Origin: Acidobacteriota bacterium | GTDB lineage: Bacteria > Acidobacteriota > Terriglobia > Bryobacterales > Bryobacteraceae | Direction of reading: 5' to 3' | Assembly (NCBI GenBank): GCA_018268935.1 | Contig: JAFDVS010000038.1 | Location: 16,202 to 80,201 of the forward strand | DNA: 64,000 nucleotides | In this document: positions 44,404 through 52,890 of the stretch, piece after piece | Layout: the number at the start of each line of letters is the position of its first letter | How positions within the stretch are numbered: the first letter of the stretch is position 1 | Notes under the pieces: generated by a model | What the model saw: the letters and a program-made list of their open reading frames with translations, nothing else | Told to the model about the DNA's origin: nothing | Databases searched by the model: none | Position numbers and translations under genes: made by a program

Positions 44404-45897
44404 CTAATTTGTTCCCCAACTGCGTAGGATACGAACGGCCTGTTCGTTGCCTATTGCCTCGGCGAATTGCAACGGTGTTCGCCACCCTTCCCGATTGACT
44501 CCAGGATGCAACGAAGGCACGGGCGTGGAGGGGTGGCCCAAGTAGTGTTCGAAGCGCCGGTGCAAAGCTTGAGGGTCGCGGGTGAGAATTTGCGGCAAGC
44601 GGTCAGCGAGACCCATCTCGATGGCCTCAAAGGGGTCTATTGCCCCTTGCAGGATTCGATTGCAAATTTCGTCATGCCCGGCAAATGCGGCCCATCCCGC
44701 TGGTGTACCGGCGTAGCGCTCGTCGCGCGCCTGCACATTAGCGCCGTTGCTCAGCAGCACCTCGACGGCAGACGAATTTCCATGAAAAGCAGCGGCGTGA
44801 AGAGGAGTGTAGCCACTGGTGGAATCCACAGCCGTCTTTGGGTCGTCGCGCACGTTCGGGTCAGCTCCGATCTGCAGCAGAAGCTGGACCACGCGCCCAT
44901 GAGATTTTTCCGCGGCGCGTACAATCAAGGTACCCCATCGATTGCCGGGTTTGAGGCAATCAGGGTCCTGGCGAAGCAAGCGAGTAATATCGTCTTTCCG
45001 CTCCAAGGCAACAGCGGCCGGAAGGCGGACCTTTGCTCCATGGGAAAGCAGCCGTTCCGACATTGCACCGTAGTCTCGTAACGCGGCAGCATCGAGTGCG
45101 GTCAATCCAGCCTCATCGAGCGATTCGCAATCTGCGCCAAGTTGCAGCAATGCGTCCAAAGAGTCAGGGCGGTTTTTGACGACAGCAAGGTGAAGGGGTC
45201 GTCTGCGCTGGTTCGCGAGATCCATGCGACGCTCCAACTGCGTGCGATCCTTAGCGACGATCTGATGGATCTGCTCCAAAGCCCCCAACGACACTGCCGA
45301 GAATATGTTGTGGGCCGCGCCTTTCTGCAATAACAGGTCAACGACTTCGCGGTTTCCTGTCCCAAAGCAGCAGGCCCAGCCGATAACTTCGAGCTCGTGA
45401 TAGTCCCCGGCGCCAATCGGGTCCGCACCGTGATCCAACAAGAGGCGGAGGATGTCGAGGTTCGCTTTCTCCGCCGCGAAGTGGGCAGGCGTGGCGCAAT
45501 CACCTTCACAACGGATATTAGGATCGGCGTCGCGTTCGAGAAGAAGCCGGACTAGATCCTTCCGATTTCCGATAACCGCGCAATGAAGTGGAGTTCGCAT
45601 TGCCGGGCCATAGCGTTCGTCGATGATTTCGGGGTAGGCATCAAGGATTTCCGCCACCTGGACGGTCTTTCCTTGCGCAACCGCCTCCTGCAACAGGCGA
45701 ATTACCTTCTCCGGCTCGGCGCTGTTCTGTTTGGCGAGGACGTGGCGGCGCAGGGCAGGCCAATTTCGAAAGCCGTAGGAATCAGCCAGCAACCGCTGTG
45801 CTTCTGTGAGTGTGGAGGCTTTCCCCTCCCTATGCAGGGCTTTCGCTTGCTTTTTGAGGTGTTCCAGATTGGGACGCGGCGGTAATTGATTTTTCAC
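44404..45897 (-). CDS. Ankyrin-repeat protein
   Basis: 497 residues. The GTG at 45897 is chosen because it has a strong ribosome-binding site (aaggaag) and gives the N-terminal helix block LPPRPNLEHLKKQAKALHRE and YGFRNWPALRRHVLA found at the start of many bacterial ankyrin proteins. About ten ankyrin repeats follow (RTPLHCAVIGNRKDLVRLLL, ATPAHFAAEKANLDILRLLL, YTPLHAAAFHGNSSAVEVLL, GTPAGWAAFAGHDEICNRIL). No signal peptide, so cytoplasmic. A protein-interaction scaffold; partner unknown. The region of 197 bases upstream is non-coding up to the end of the pseudogene. Confidence 0.85.
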   Translation of the reverse strand: MKNQLPPRPNLEHLKKQAKALHREGKASTLTEAQRLLADSYGFRNWPALRRHVLAKQNSAEPEKVIRLLQEAVAQGKTVQVAEILDAYPEIIDERYGPAMRTPLHCAVIGNRKDLVRLLLERDADPNIRCEGDCATPAHFAAEKANLDILRLLLDHGADPIGAGDYHELEVIGWACCFGTGNREVVDLLLQKGAAHNIFSAVSLGALEQIHQIVAKDRTQLERRMDLANQRRRPLHLAVVKNRPDSLDALLQLGADCESLDEAGLTALDAAALRDYGAMSERLLSHGAKVRLPAAVALERKDDITRLLRQDPDCLKPGNRWGTLIVRAAEKSHGRVVQLLLQIGADPNVRDDPKTAVDSTSGYTPLHAAAFHGNSSAVEVLLSNGANVQARDERYAGTPAGWAAFAGHDEICNRILQGAIDPFEAIEMGLADRLPQILTRDPQALHRRFEHYLGHPSTPVPSLHPGVNREGWRTPLQFAEAIGNEQAVRILRSWGTN

Positions 45898-46094
45898 GGC
45901 AAACTTCCTTCCCAAGCGAAGCCGCCATAATCCGCGATAGCACGCGGAAAAAGAATGCCTAGGGCCATGAAACCGATGACGATGGTTTGAGAGGTGGGCT
46001 GAGCCCTTTCCGCGCAAGGAAGCGCCCGTGGCGCTAATGCACTTTTAGCACGATGAGCGGGCAAGCGGCAAGCTATTTTGAAGGTTTGCGGATT

Positions 46095-48140
46095 TTATCG
46101 AAAATCGCGCACGATCATTAGGTCCAATTGCGGCTGGGAGGCTTCGGACCAGAGCAGTGTGGATTCCCGTTCATCCACGGAAAACCCGCTTACATTGTGG
46201 CTTACTCCGCTCATTTCCTCGAGTGGACCGAACTGACGAAGTGGGCCGCCAGCGAGTGGCATGGCGCACAACCTGTTGTCGCCACCTCGAACGAAGAAAA
46301 GGTTCTTCCTGGTGACGGCAAAATGCGAATTGGACATGGAAGCAAGTCCTTCCTTCTTCCCGTTGGAAAGGTCTATCCTGCCGAGGCTGGCGCGAAAGCG
46401 AGTGTAATAGAGGAATCCGCCTACATCGACTCCGGGCTGACGCGTGTTTGCGGGGTAGTTACCAATGTGGGTTTACCGGTTCCATCCAAACGCAGCCGCC
46501 ATAAGTGGGTGGCGGTGGAGTTCGTCCAGTAGTACACCGAATTTCCGTCGGAGCTCCAAAACGGGTCGAAGGGCTGATCCGCGCCGGTTTGGATTTGCAT
46601 AGGGCGGCCACCGGTACGACATAGATCCCATAGGGGGATGAACTGTTGTAGGCTGGAGCGCCAAAGAGGAGGCGGGCTCCATCCGGGGACCACACCGGTT
46701 GGCTCCAAACCGCTCGCTGGTTAGTGAGTGGGCGAGCGCCGCTGCCGTCCCGATTGGCGACCCAGACTTCCATGTGGCCGCGCCGGTTGGAACGACAAGT
46801 CACCATATTGCCGTCAGGTGAGAAAGAAGGAGCGAGATCGGCACGGCTGGATGGGGCAAATTCCTGTTTGGGTTGGAGAGACGGCAGGGAAAGTTGCCAC
46901 ATTCAGGCTCTGCCGGATTTACTTCCGGGGTTGTTTGCGAAGAGGAGGGAGGACCTCCCATTCGGTCCGGGGCGGGAAATGGCCACAGTGGAGCAATCGT
47001 TGGCTTCGACCGGAAGAGGCTGCAAGTATCCCCGCGGCGGGCCCGCAGCCGGAACAGACGGCTGTTTCTGTTTAAGGGTCCATAGTACCCACTGGTGGAC
47101 TGGCAGACGATGAGATCCTTCCCGTCGCTGGTCCAGTCGACGCCGGCAGTGATGGAACGTCCTTTGTAGAGAACTTGAGGCTGGCCGGTGGGCAGGCCTT
47201 CGGCATCCAGTTCGAGGCGCATCAACGATTCGATGGGCGCCACATCGGGACCTTCCTTTCGCAGGAAAACGATCGCCCGCCAATCAGGAGAAAGGCGTGA
47301 GCCATAATCCGCGGTCGGCGACCGGGTCAGTTGCACGGCCTCGGCGGTTGTGATTGAGATTCGGTGGAGGCCATACCTGCCGGGCATTGCCATAGGCGCC
47401 ACGATACTCTGGCTATCCGCAGTCCAACTCAGATGGAGATGATTCCCTCCGAATGGAAAGCCTTCGGTTAGCTGGAGGATCGACCTCTCAGGCTCGCCGT
47501 CCGCTGAAACGACGAAAAGCCAGGTAGTGGAATCAGTGGCTCCACCGGCTGTCTTAGCCGGACGAACGATGCGGCGTAGAAACGCGATTGTCTTCCCATC
47601 GGGGGACCACGCAGGGGCGTAGGTGAATCCTTTCACTGAGCCATTGAAGCCCGAAGCCACCTGACGAACCTGTTCTGATCCGATCTCCTTCACAAAGACA
47701 CCACCTCCAATTGGCGGGGCGCTTCCCCAGAAGAAGGCGATCTTCTTACCGTCCGGGAGAATGTTGGTCCATAGGCGGGACCTTGCAAGGCCGTAACCGG
47801 CGTGGCATCGGGAATGACGGGGGATTCAGGACGTGTGTACCAGAAAAACGAGGCGACGACCGTTTATGAGTAGGGCAGCCAAAGGGACAACGATTCGCCA
47901 GGACCGTTGTAGAGGCGCGGGAGCATCGGAGAGCAGTTCTGGACTGCGCCGGCGGCTTTCCAACCATGCATCCAATTCCTGCGGGAAGGCCCAGACGGAA
48001 CCGCGCTGTTGGTGTTGATGGCGGTGCACCGGCAGCCCTTCCACCTGTTGCCAGCGACGCACCGTACGCTCGCTCTTGCCGAGGTAGGCGGCAATCTGCT
48101 TCCAGGACTCGAGCCGTTCGGCTCGATCGTCAGGATTCAT
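46095..48140 (-). pseudogene. Decayed tandem copy of the HTH-transmembrane-PD40 regulator
   Basis: Aligns end to end with the intact gene just upstream. The HTH (LESWKQIAAYLGKSERTVRR) and membrane helix read normally from the ATG at 48140, which overlaps the intact gene's stop (ATGA). The reading frame then changes near 47860 (in the membrane helix) and 47755 (a C lost before PDGKKIAFFWG). It changes again near 47030 (before PLPVEANDCSTVAI), meets an in-frame stop at 46903-46905, and shifts near 46608 (before GGRPMQIQTGADQ) and 46452 (before YPANTRQPGVDVGG). The end is LDLMIVRDFR. At least six lesions, spread over 2 kb, exclude a single sequencing error. A non-functional duplicate. Confidence 0.9.
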
Positions 48141-50170
48141 GGACGAAAATCCGGCACCAATTGAAGGTCCAACTGCTGTTCTCCGGTGACGGCCCAAAGG
48201 ATGGTGGAATCGTCGGGCGCTACGGTCATTCCGAAGATGATCCTGTGAACGCCGTCAAAGACCGGCATGACGCCATGCTCTCTGATTCTTCCGCCGGAAA
48301 TGGGAAGGGAGCAGAGCATTCGATCCCCCTTGCGAACGAAATAGAGGAAGTTCGGCGTGAGGGCAAAATAGGGCGAAGACATTTCCAGCAGAGTTTCTGC
48401 TTTGCCATCGCGGACGGAGACACGCTTCAACTCGAATGGCCATGTGCTGCCGGAAAAATAGATGAAATCACCCTCGGCCACGCTTTGCTGTTGAAAATTG
48501 GCGAGGTAACTCCCTAGTAGTGTGGGTTTCCCGCTGTTTTGCGGTGCGTTCCACAGTTCGCGACTCAACGACTGGTTGTAGCGCCAGAAGAAAATGCTAC
48601 GCCCGTCGCGGGCCCAGAATGGATTGGATGCTTTAGGCGTATCGGCGATGAGCCGGGGCGGCCCGCCGTCCGCCGCGATGACGAACAGTCTATGTTCGAG
48701 GGAGTCCGTTTCCCGGGCGGCTCCGAACAGAAGTTGCTTTCCATCCGGTGACCAGCGAGGCCCGCTCCAAACAGCGGCGCCATCGGTGAGCCTGCGAAGT
48801 CCGGCGCCGTCGCGTTGGGCAAGCCAGACCTCGGGGCCACCGGTGCGGTTGGAGAGGAACGCCACCATCGAGCCATCGGGGGAAAAGCTGGGGAGCCCGT
48901 CGAATCGGGTGGAAGGCGCGAATACTGTCTTGCCGTCGAGTCCGGAGAGTTTGGAGGAGAAGATCTGGGCCTTCTGGTTTCCCCCGCTGGCATACACCAA
49001 CAAGGTTCTGGCGGGTGAAGTGGCCCGGGCCACTGCGACTGTGGAGCAGTCCATGGATGGCAGAGGGACCGGTGGCTGTCCAGGCTCGGCGGAGAGGAGA
49101 AACAGGCGGCTGTTGAATGGGCCGAAGAATGCATTTGTGGAATTGCAGAACACGAGTTCCTTGCCGGTGGGCAGCCAAGCCAGGCCCGATGCCTGCGATC
49201 GGCCCGTGTACAGTGTCTGCAGCGGGCCGGCGGCATGCCCGTCTGAGGTCAGGTTCTGGCGTAAGACGCTTTCGACAGCCGCGCCAGGGGGACCGTCCTG
49301 ACGCAGGAATACCAGGGTGCGGCCGTCTGGTGAGAGTTGGGACCCGTAATCCAGCCGCGCTGCCACGGTAAGCTGTTCCACTCTTCCAGTCGCTATGGAG
49401 ATCCGGTGGATGCCCTTCCGGTCCCCGTCAGCCATTGGGGTGACGACCCATTGGCTGTCCGGGGTCCAACTGAGATGCATGTGATTGCCGTAAAGTAGTG
49501 GTCCATTGGAGACGCGGATGAGGGTGCGCTCGATTCCGTTGTCTGGGGAAACGAGACGCAACCAGGTTTCACGGCCTTCGGCATGAGCCGCGGGCAGCAC
49601 TCGCTGCAAGTAGGCGATGAACTTTCCGTCCGGAGACCACGATGGAGCATAGTTGAATTCCAGTTCCGAGGGTTTTGTGGCCACAAGTGGCGTCATGGAG
49701 TCGGAACCGATGGTTTTGATATAGATGCAGGGCACTCCACCCTTCCCCGGAGAATGGTGAAAGGCGACCCGCTTGGCGTCGGGGGAGAAGGTGGGTCCAA
49801 AGGCCGCTCCGGGAATGGAAGTGAGGGGCACGGAATCCAGGGCCGGAGATCGGGGTTGGCTGGGACGTGTCAACCAGATGGCTCCACCGGCGGTAAGGAA
49901 TGCGGTGGCAGCCACCCACACCCACAGAGGAAGGGTGCGTCTGTTTGGGACATCGGCCAAAGGCTCAGGACTGAGCCTGCGTCCAGCGAGCCACTCATCC
50001 AGTTCGTTGCGGAAGGCCCAGACGGAACCGCGCTGTTGATGTTGGTGGCGATGGACGGGCAACCCCTCCACCTGTTGCCATCGCCGCACCGTTCGTTCGC
50101 TTTTGCCGAGATAGGCTGCAATCTGTTTCCAGGACTCCAGCCGCTCCTGCTCTTGCCCAGTCATGCTCAT
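48137..50170 (-). CDS. Transmembrane HTH regulator with extracytoplasmic PD40/TolB-like propeller
   Basis: 677 residues (start at MSMTGQEQERLESWKQ; the earlier open frame is unlikely). A MerR/excisionase-like helix-turn-helix occupies residues about 10-60 (IAAYLGKSERTVRRWQQVEG, WAFRNELDEWL). One membrane helix lies at about 80-100 (LPLWVWVAATAFLTAGGAIW), and the rest is WD40-like PD40 blades (FGPTFSPDAKRVAFHHS, YAPSWSPDGKFIAYLQ, SFSPDGSMVAFLSNRTGG, PRWSPDGKQLLFG). This fits a one-component regulator that senses outside and binds DNA inside; ligand and targets are unknown. Its stop overlaps the start of the decayed copy. The upstream gap has a direct repeat that may be an operator. Confidence 0.82.
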   Translation of the reverse strand: MSMTGQEQERLESWKQIAAYLGKSERTVRRWQQVEGLPVHRHQHQQRGSVWAFRNELDEWLAGRRLSPEPLADVPNRRTLPLWVWVAATAFLTAGGAIWLTRPSQPRSPALDSVPLTSIPGAAFGPTFSPDAKRVAFHHSPGKGGVPCIYIKTIGSDSMTPLVATKPSELEFNYAPSWSPDGKFIAYLQRVLPAAHAEGRETWLRLVSPDNGIERTLIRVSNGPLLYGNHMHLSWTPDSQWVVTPMADGDRKGIHRISIATGRVEQLTVAARLDYGSQLSPDGRTLVFLRQDGPPGAAVESVLRQNLTSDGHAAGPLQTLYTGRSQASGLAWLPTGKELVFCNSTNAFFGPFNSRLFLLSAEPGQPPVPLPSMDCSTVAVARATSPARTLLVYASGGNQKAQIFSSKLSGLDGKTVFAPSTRFDGLPSFSPDGSMVAFLSNRTGGPEVWLAQRDGAGLRRLTDGAAVWSGPRWSPDGKQLLFGAARETDSLEHRLFVIAADGGPPRLIADTPKASNPFWARDGRSIFFWRYNQSLSRELWNAPQNSGKPTLLGSYLANFQQQSVAEGDFIYFSGSTWPFELKRVSVRDGKAETLLEMSSPYFALTPNFLYFVRKGDRMLCSLPISGGRIREHGVMPVFDGVHRIIFGMTVAPDDSTILWAVTGEQQLDLQLVPDFRP

Positions 50171-50195
50171 CGCGCGATGTTCAATTCTACCCCAG

Positions 50196-50212
50196 TGGCC
50201 GCAAATGGCCGC
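50196..50212. promoter_or_regulatory. Direct repeat TGGCCGC, spaced one helical turn
   Basis: TGGCCGC occurs at 50196-50202 and again at 50206-50212, ten bases apart, in the 107-base divergent gap between the HTH-PD40 regulator and the TPR gene. Such spacing puts both copies on one face of the DNA. Possible autoregulatory site; chance occurrence in GC-rich DNA is possible. Confidence 0.25.
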
Positions 50213-50277
50213 CCAAGGACCGTCGGACATTTTGGGCACGCCCTTAACTTCCATTCAGAATCAATCACTTGCATGGA

Positions 50278-51045
50278 ATGCTGATTCTCATGCAAATTCT
50301 TCTGTGGTGCAGCGTTTCGGTGCTCCTGGGACAGACGGCACACGACCGGGGCCAGGCTGAGTTTCAAGCGGGCCGGTTTCAAACGGCGAAGAAATACTTC
50401 GTTCAGGCGGTGCGGGATGCCGCCGGGTCAGAACAGGACTCAGCAGCCGAGCTATCCAATCTGGCGCAAACGCATGCGGCGTTAGGGGAACTGGTACTGG
50501 CGGCGAGGGCAATTCAATCATCAATCGATTATCAACCAGATTCGCCCCGGCTCTGGAACCAGTTCGGCCAAATCCTGTTTCTCAGGAAACAATACCGTGA
50601 GGCTGAGAAAGTGCAGAAGAAGGCGCTGGCGCTGGCGAACCCTGGGCAGCCGGCTGTCGCAGCCGTGATCTACAGCGACCTTTCCCTGATTTACAGGGAA
50701 GCGGGGAGGGCCACCCAGGCGATGGAAGCCCTGGCCATGGCACGTTCGCTTCTGCCTGCGGGCCAGGCGCGGGCGCGAGTGCTCAGCAACTTAGGGGTGC
50801 TTTGCTGGAGCTTGGGACGAAAGCCGGATGCAGTTGCGCATCTGGCGCAGGCCCTGCAGGAAATGGAGGCAGCAGCCGGCCAACACCACCCCGACGTGGG
50901 AAAAATACTGGAACAATATGCCATCGTCCTGTCGAAGAGCGGAAAAAAGCTAGTGGCCAGGGAAATGGCCGCACGGGCTGAGGCCATCCGATCTTCCGCA
51001 CTGCCGGCGACAGTGGACTGGAGAGAGCTTGGGGGAGGCCGGTGA
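50278..51045 (+). CDS. Secreted TPR-repeat protein
   Basis: 255 residues. The first ATG (MLILMQILLWCSVSVLLGQ) opens a signal peptide; a second ATG four codons on is an alternative. Five to six TPR units follow (AHDRGQAEFQAGRFQTAKKY, AELSNLAQTHAALGELVLAA, SPRLWNQFGQILFLRKQYRE, ARVLSNLGVLCWSLGRKPDA), closest to the TPR_10/12 type. Probably a periplasmic scaffold. Divergent from the HTH-PD40 regulator, which could control it (inference from position only). Confidence 0.8.
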   Translation: MLILMQILLWCSVSVLLGQTAHDRGQAEFQAGRFQTAKKYFVQAVRDAAGSEQDSAAELSNLAQTHAALGELVLAARAIQSSIDYQPDSPRLWNQFGQILFLRKQYREAEKVQKKALALANPGQPAVAAVIYSDLSLIYREAGRATQAMEALAMARSLLPAGQARARVLSNLGVLCWSLGRKPDAVAHLAQALQEMEAAAGQHHPDVGKILEQYAIVLSKSGKKLVAREMAARAEAIRSSALPATVDWRELGGGR

Positions 51046-51245
51046 ACTCCGGTCACGGCGCTGTTATTCTTTGTAAACTAATGATTCTATTAATTTTGAT
51101 AACTGCACCAGAGAATCATCGGGAGGTACGGCGAGTACAATAGGTGAAGAAAAGGGTTTGAGTGGTTGATTTTGATGAGGGCCGGCATCCGACAAGAGGC
51201 TGCCGGCCCTTTTTCTTCATAGTCTGGAGGCTGAGTTCGATTCCT
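51046..51245 (+). promoter_or_regulatory. Structured leader region ahead of the terminase unit
   Basis: AT-rich start, unlike its surroundings. It contains inverted repeat ATGATTCT (51081-51088) / AGAATCAT (51112-51119), a -10-like TACAAT at 51136-51141 without a good -35, and the strong terminator at 51178-51214, then a short GGAGG (51226-51230). It may be an attenuated 5' leader of the following genes, or encode a small RNA of about 70 bases ending at the terminator. No known riboswitch or RNA family recognised. Confidence 0.4.
51178..51214 (+). terminator. Strong rho-independent terminator
   Basis: AGGGCCGGCA (51178-51187) pairs perfectly with TGCCGGCCCT (51201-51210) across a 13-base loop and runs into TTTTTC on the plus strand. 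It lies 133 bases past the TPR gene and about 30 bases before the start of the small gene upstream of terminase, so it ends either the TPR transcript or a leader RNA. Confidence 0.85.
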
Positions 51246-51437
51246 ATGTGGATGACTTTCCCAGATGAGGAACGTCCGCCGGTTGCACGCATCGCCAGCA
51301 CGAACAAAGGGCCGGGCGCACCAAAGGCGGGGGCGGGACCGGAAGCAGATCCCCACTACATCCAGCTTCTCTCGATACTCGACCGGTACCCGGACGTCAA
51401 GCGGCAAGTCATCGAAGGGCTATCCAAGGAGAAGTGA
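51246..51437 (+). CDS. Small hypothetical protein preceding terminase
   Basis: 63 residues from ATG (MWMTFPDEERPPVARI). A Gly/Ala/Pro-rich middle (STNKGPGAPKAGAGPE) leads to a predicted C-terminal helix (YIQLLSILDRYPDVKRQVIE, then GLSKEK). It ends four bases before the terminase ATG, so the two are co-translated. The position is that of a small terminase subunit, but there is no HTH and the length is too short for one. The same frame is open back to a GTG at 51162, which would place the terminator hairpin inside the gene; GGAGG at 51226-51230 is 15 bases from the chosen ATG. Start uncertain. Confidence 0.5.
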   Translation: MWMTFPDEERPPVARIASTNKGPGAPKAGAGPEADPHYIQLLSILDRYPDVKRQVIEGLSKEK

Positions 51438-51441
51438 ATCG

Positions 51442-52866
51442 ATGATAGAGCTTCTGCCACATATTGACCCGGTGCTGTTCGCGCGAGCGTTTCTAGGCTT
51501 TGAGCCCGATGCAAGGCAACACGAATTGCTGCGGTCCGATGCACGGCGTTGCGTCGTTAATTGCACCAGACAGTGGGGCAAATCCACGGTAACAGCGGTG
51601 AAGTGTTTGTATCATGCGTTCTTTCATCCCGAGAGCCTGACTTTGGTGATCAGCCCCAGCGCCAGGCAAAGCGCTGAATTCATCCGCAAGACCGGGCGGT
51701 TCATGAAGCAACTAGGGATGCGGATCCGAGGCGATGGGGATAACGAGATCTCACTGATGTTGCCCAACGGGAGCCGGATTGTGGGATTGCCAAGCACGGA
51801 GGACCGGATCCGCGGTTTCAGTTCCGTATCCCTGATGGTGATCGATGAGGCCTCGCGAGTAGATGACAGGTTATATCACGCGGTTCGGCCAATGCTAGCG
51901 GTGGGAGGAAGAGACGGGCGGGGCGGCGATCTGTGGCTGATGAGCACTCCGAACGGAAAGCTTGGATTCTTCTACGAAGTCTGGGCCAAAGGCGGGCCGG
52001 AGTGGACTCGGGTGCGAGTGCCGGCAACGGACTGCCCACGAATCTCGCGTGAGTTCCTGGCGGAAGAGCGCCGGGCCAACAGCGATCGGTTTTTCCGGCA
52101 GGAGTATCTGTGCGAGTTTTTGGATCGCGAAGACGGAGCGTTTCGGGACGACTGGATTGAGGATGCGTTGCGCGATGATGTTCCACCGTTGGGGCATCCC
52201 GAAACAAGAGTTCCGGGATGGACGGTGGACGAGAACTCGCGGCGCTTTTTTGTGGGACTTGATCTTGGCCAGCGCCAGGACTACACCGCGCTTGCCGTGA
52301 TCGAACGGCACATGCTGCTATCCGACGCCGTGGATGCGGGAACGCGGAATCGTTTTGAGAAGATGCGTTACCGGTGCCGGTGTCTGCGCAGGCTGCCATT
52401 GGGAACGGGCTACATGGAAGTAGTGGACAAGGTGAAACAGCTGATGCATTCCCAGGAACTGGCGGGCCGGGCCTCTTTGGTGGTGGATGCCAGTGGTGTG
52501 GGATCGCCGGTGGTGGAGATGCTGCGGAAGACGGCCAATTGTGCGCTCGATCCGGTGACCATCACGTCGGGGCAGAACGTGAAGATGGATCACACGGGGT
52601 ACAAGATGCCTCGGCGGGAGTTGATGTCGCAACTGGCGCTGATGCTGGAAAAACGCGAGTTGGAGATCTCGTCGCATGCCGGGGAGATCGATCACATTCG
52701 GAATGAACTGCGGAATTTGCGCTTGAATTTCAACGCCAGGGGGCAGGAGAATTACGATCCGGACAAAGAATCGGTGCATGATGATCTGGTCATTGCCATG
52801 GCACTTGGATTCTGGAAGGCGAAGAGATCGCAGCCTTCCATCTGGGGGATGCAGCGGATTTTTTAG
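51442..52866 (+). CDS. Phage-type terminase large subunit (orphan)
   Basis: 474 residues with ribosome-binding site aaggagaag ahead of the ATG. The ATPase domain has a terminase-type Walker A (CTRQWGKST, Lys47) and Walker B with catalytic Glu (VIDEAS, Asp135-Glu136), and a coupling motif region WLMSTPNGK. The C-terminal RNase-H-like nuclease has its acidic set in FVGLDLGQ (Asp274), LVVDASGVGS (Asp349) and HDDLVIAMAL (Asp447/448). All catalytic positions look intact, so the protein is probably an active DNA-translocating nuclease. No portal, capsid, tail or integrase gene lies nearby; the neighbours are ordinary chromosomal genes. Either a prophage relic kept intact or a domesticated gene. Confidence 0.9.
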   Translation: MIELLPHIDPVLFARAFLGFEPDARQHELLRSDARRCVVNCTRQWGKSTVTAVKCLYHAFFHPESLTLVISPSARQSAEFIRKTGRFMKQLGMRIRGDGDNEISLMLPNGSRIVGLPSTEDRIRGFSSVSLMVIDEASRVDDRLYHAVRPMLAVGGRDGRGGDLWLMSTPNGKLGFFYEVWAKGGPEWTRVRVPATDCPRISREFLAEERRANSDRFFRQEYLCEFLDREDGAFRDDWIEDALRDDVPPLGHPETRVPGWTVDENSRRFFVGLDLGQRQDYTALAVIERHMLLSDAVDAGTRNRFEKMRYRCRCLRRLPLGTGYMEVVDKVKQLMHSQELAGRASLVVDASGVGSPVVEMLRKTANCALDPVTITSGQNVKMDHTGYKMPRRELMSQLALMLEKRELEISSHAGEIDHIRNELRNLRLNFNARGQENYDPDKESVHDDLVIAMALGFWKAKRSQPSIWGMQRIF

Positions 52867-52890
52867 CGGCATCCCCCATGGAGAGGGCAC

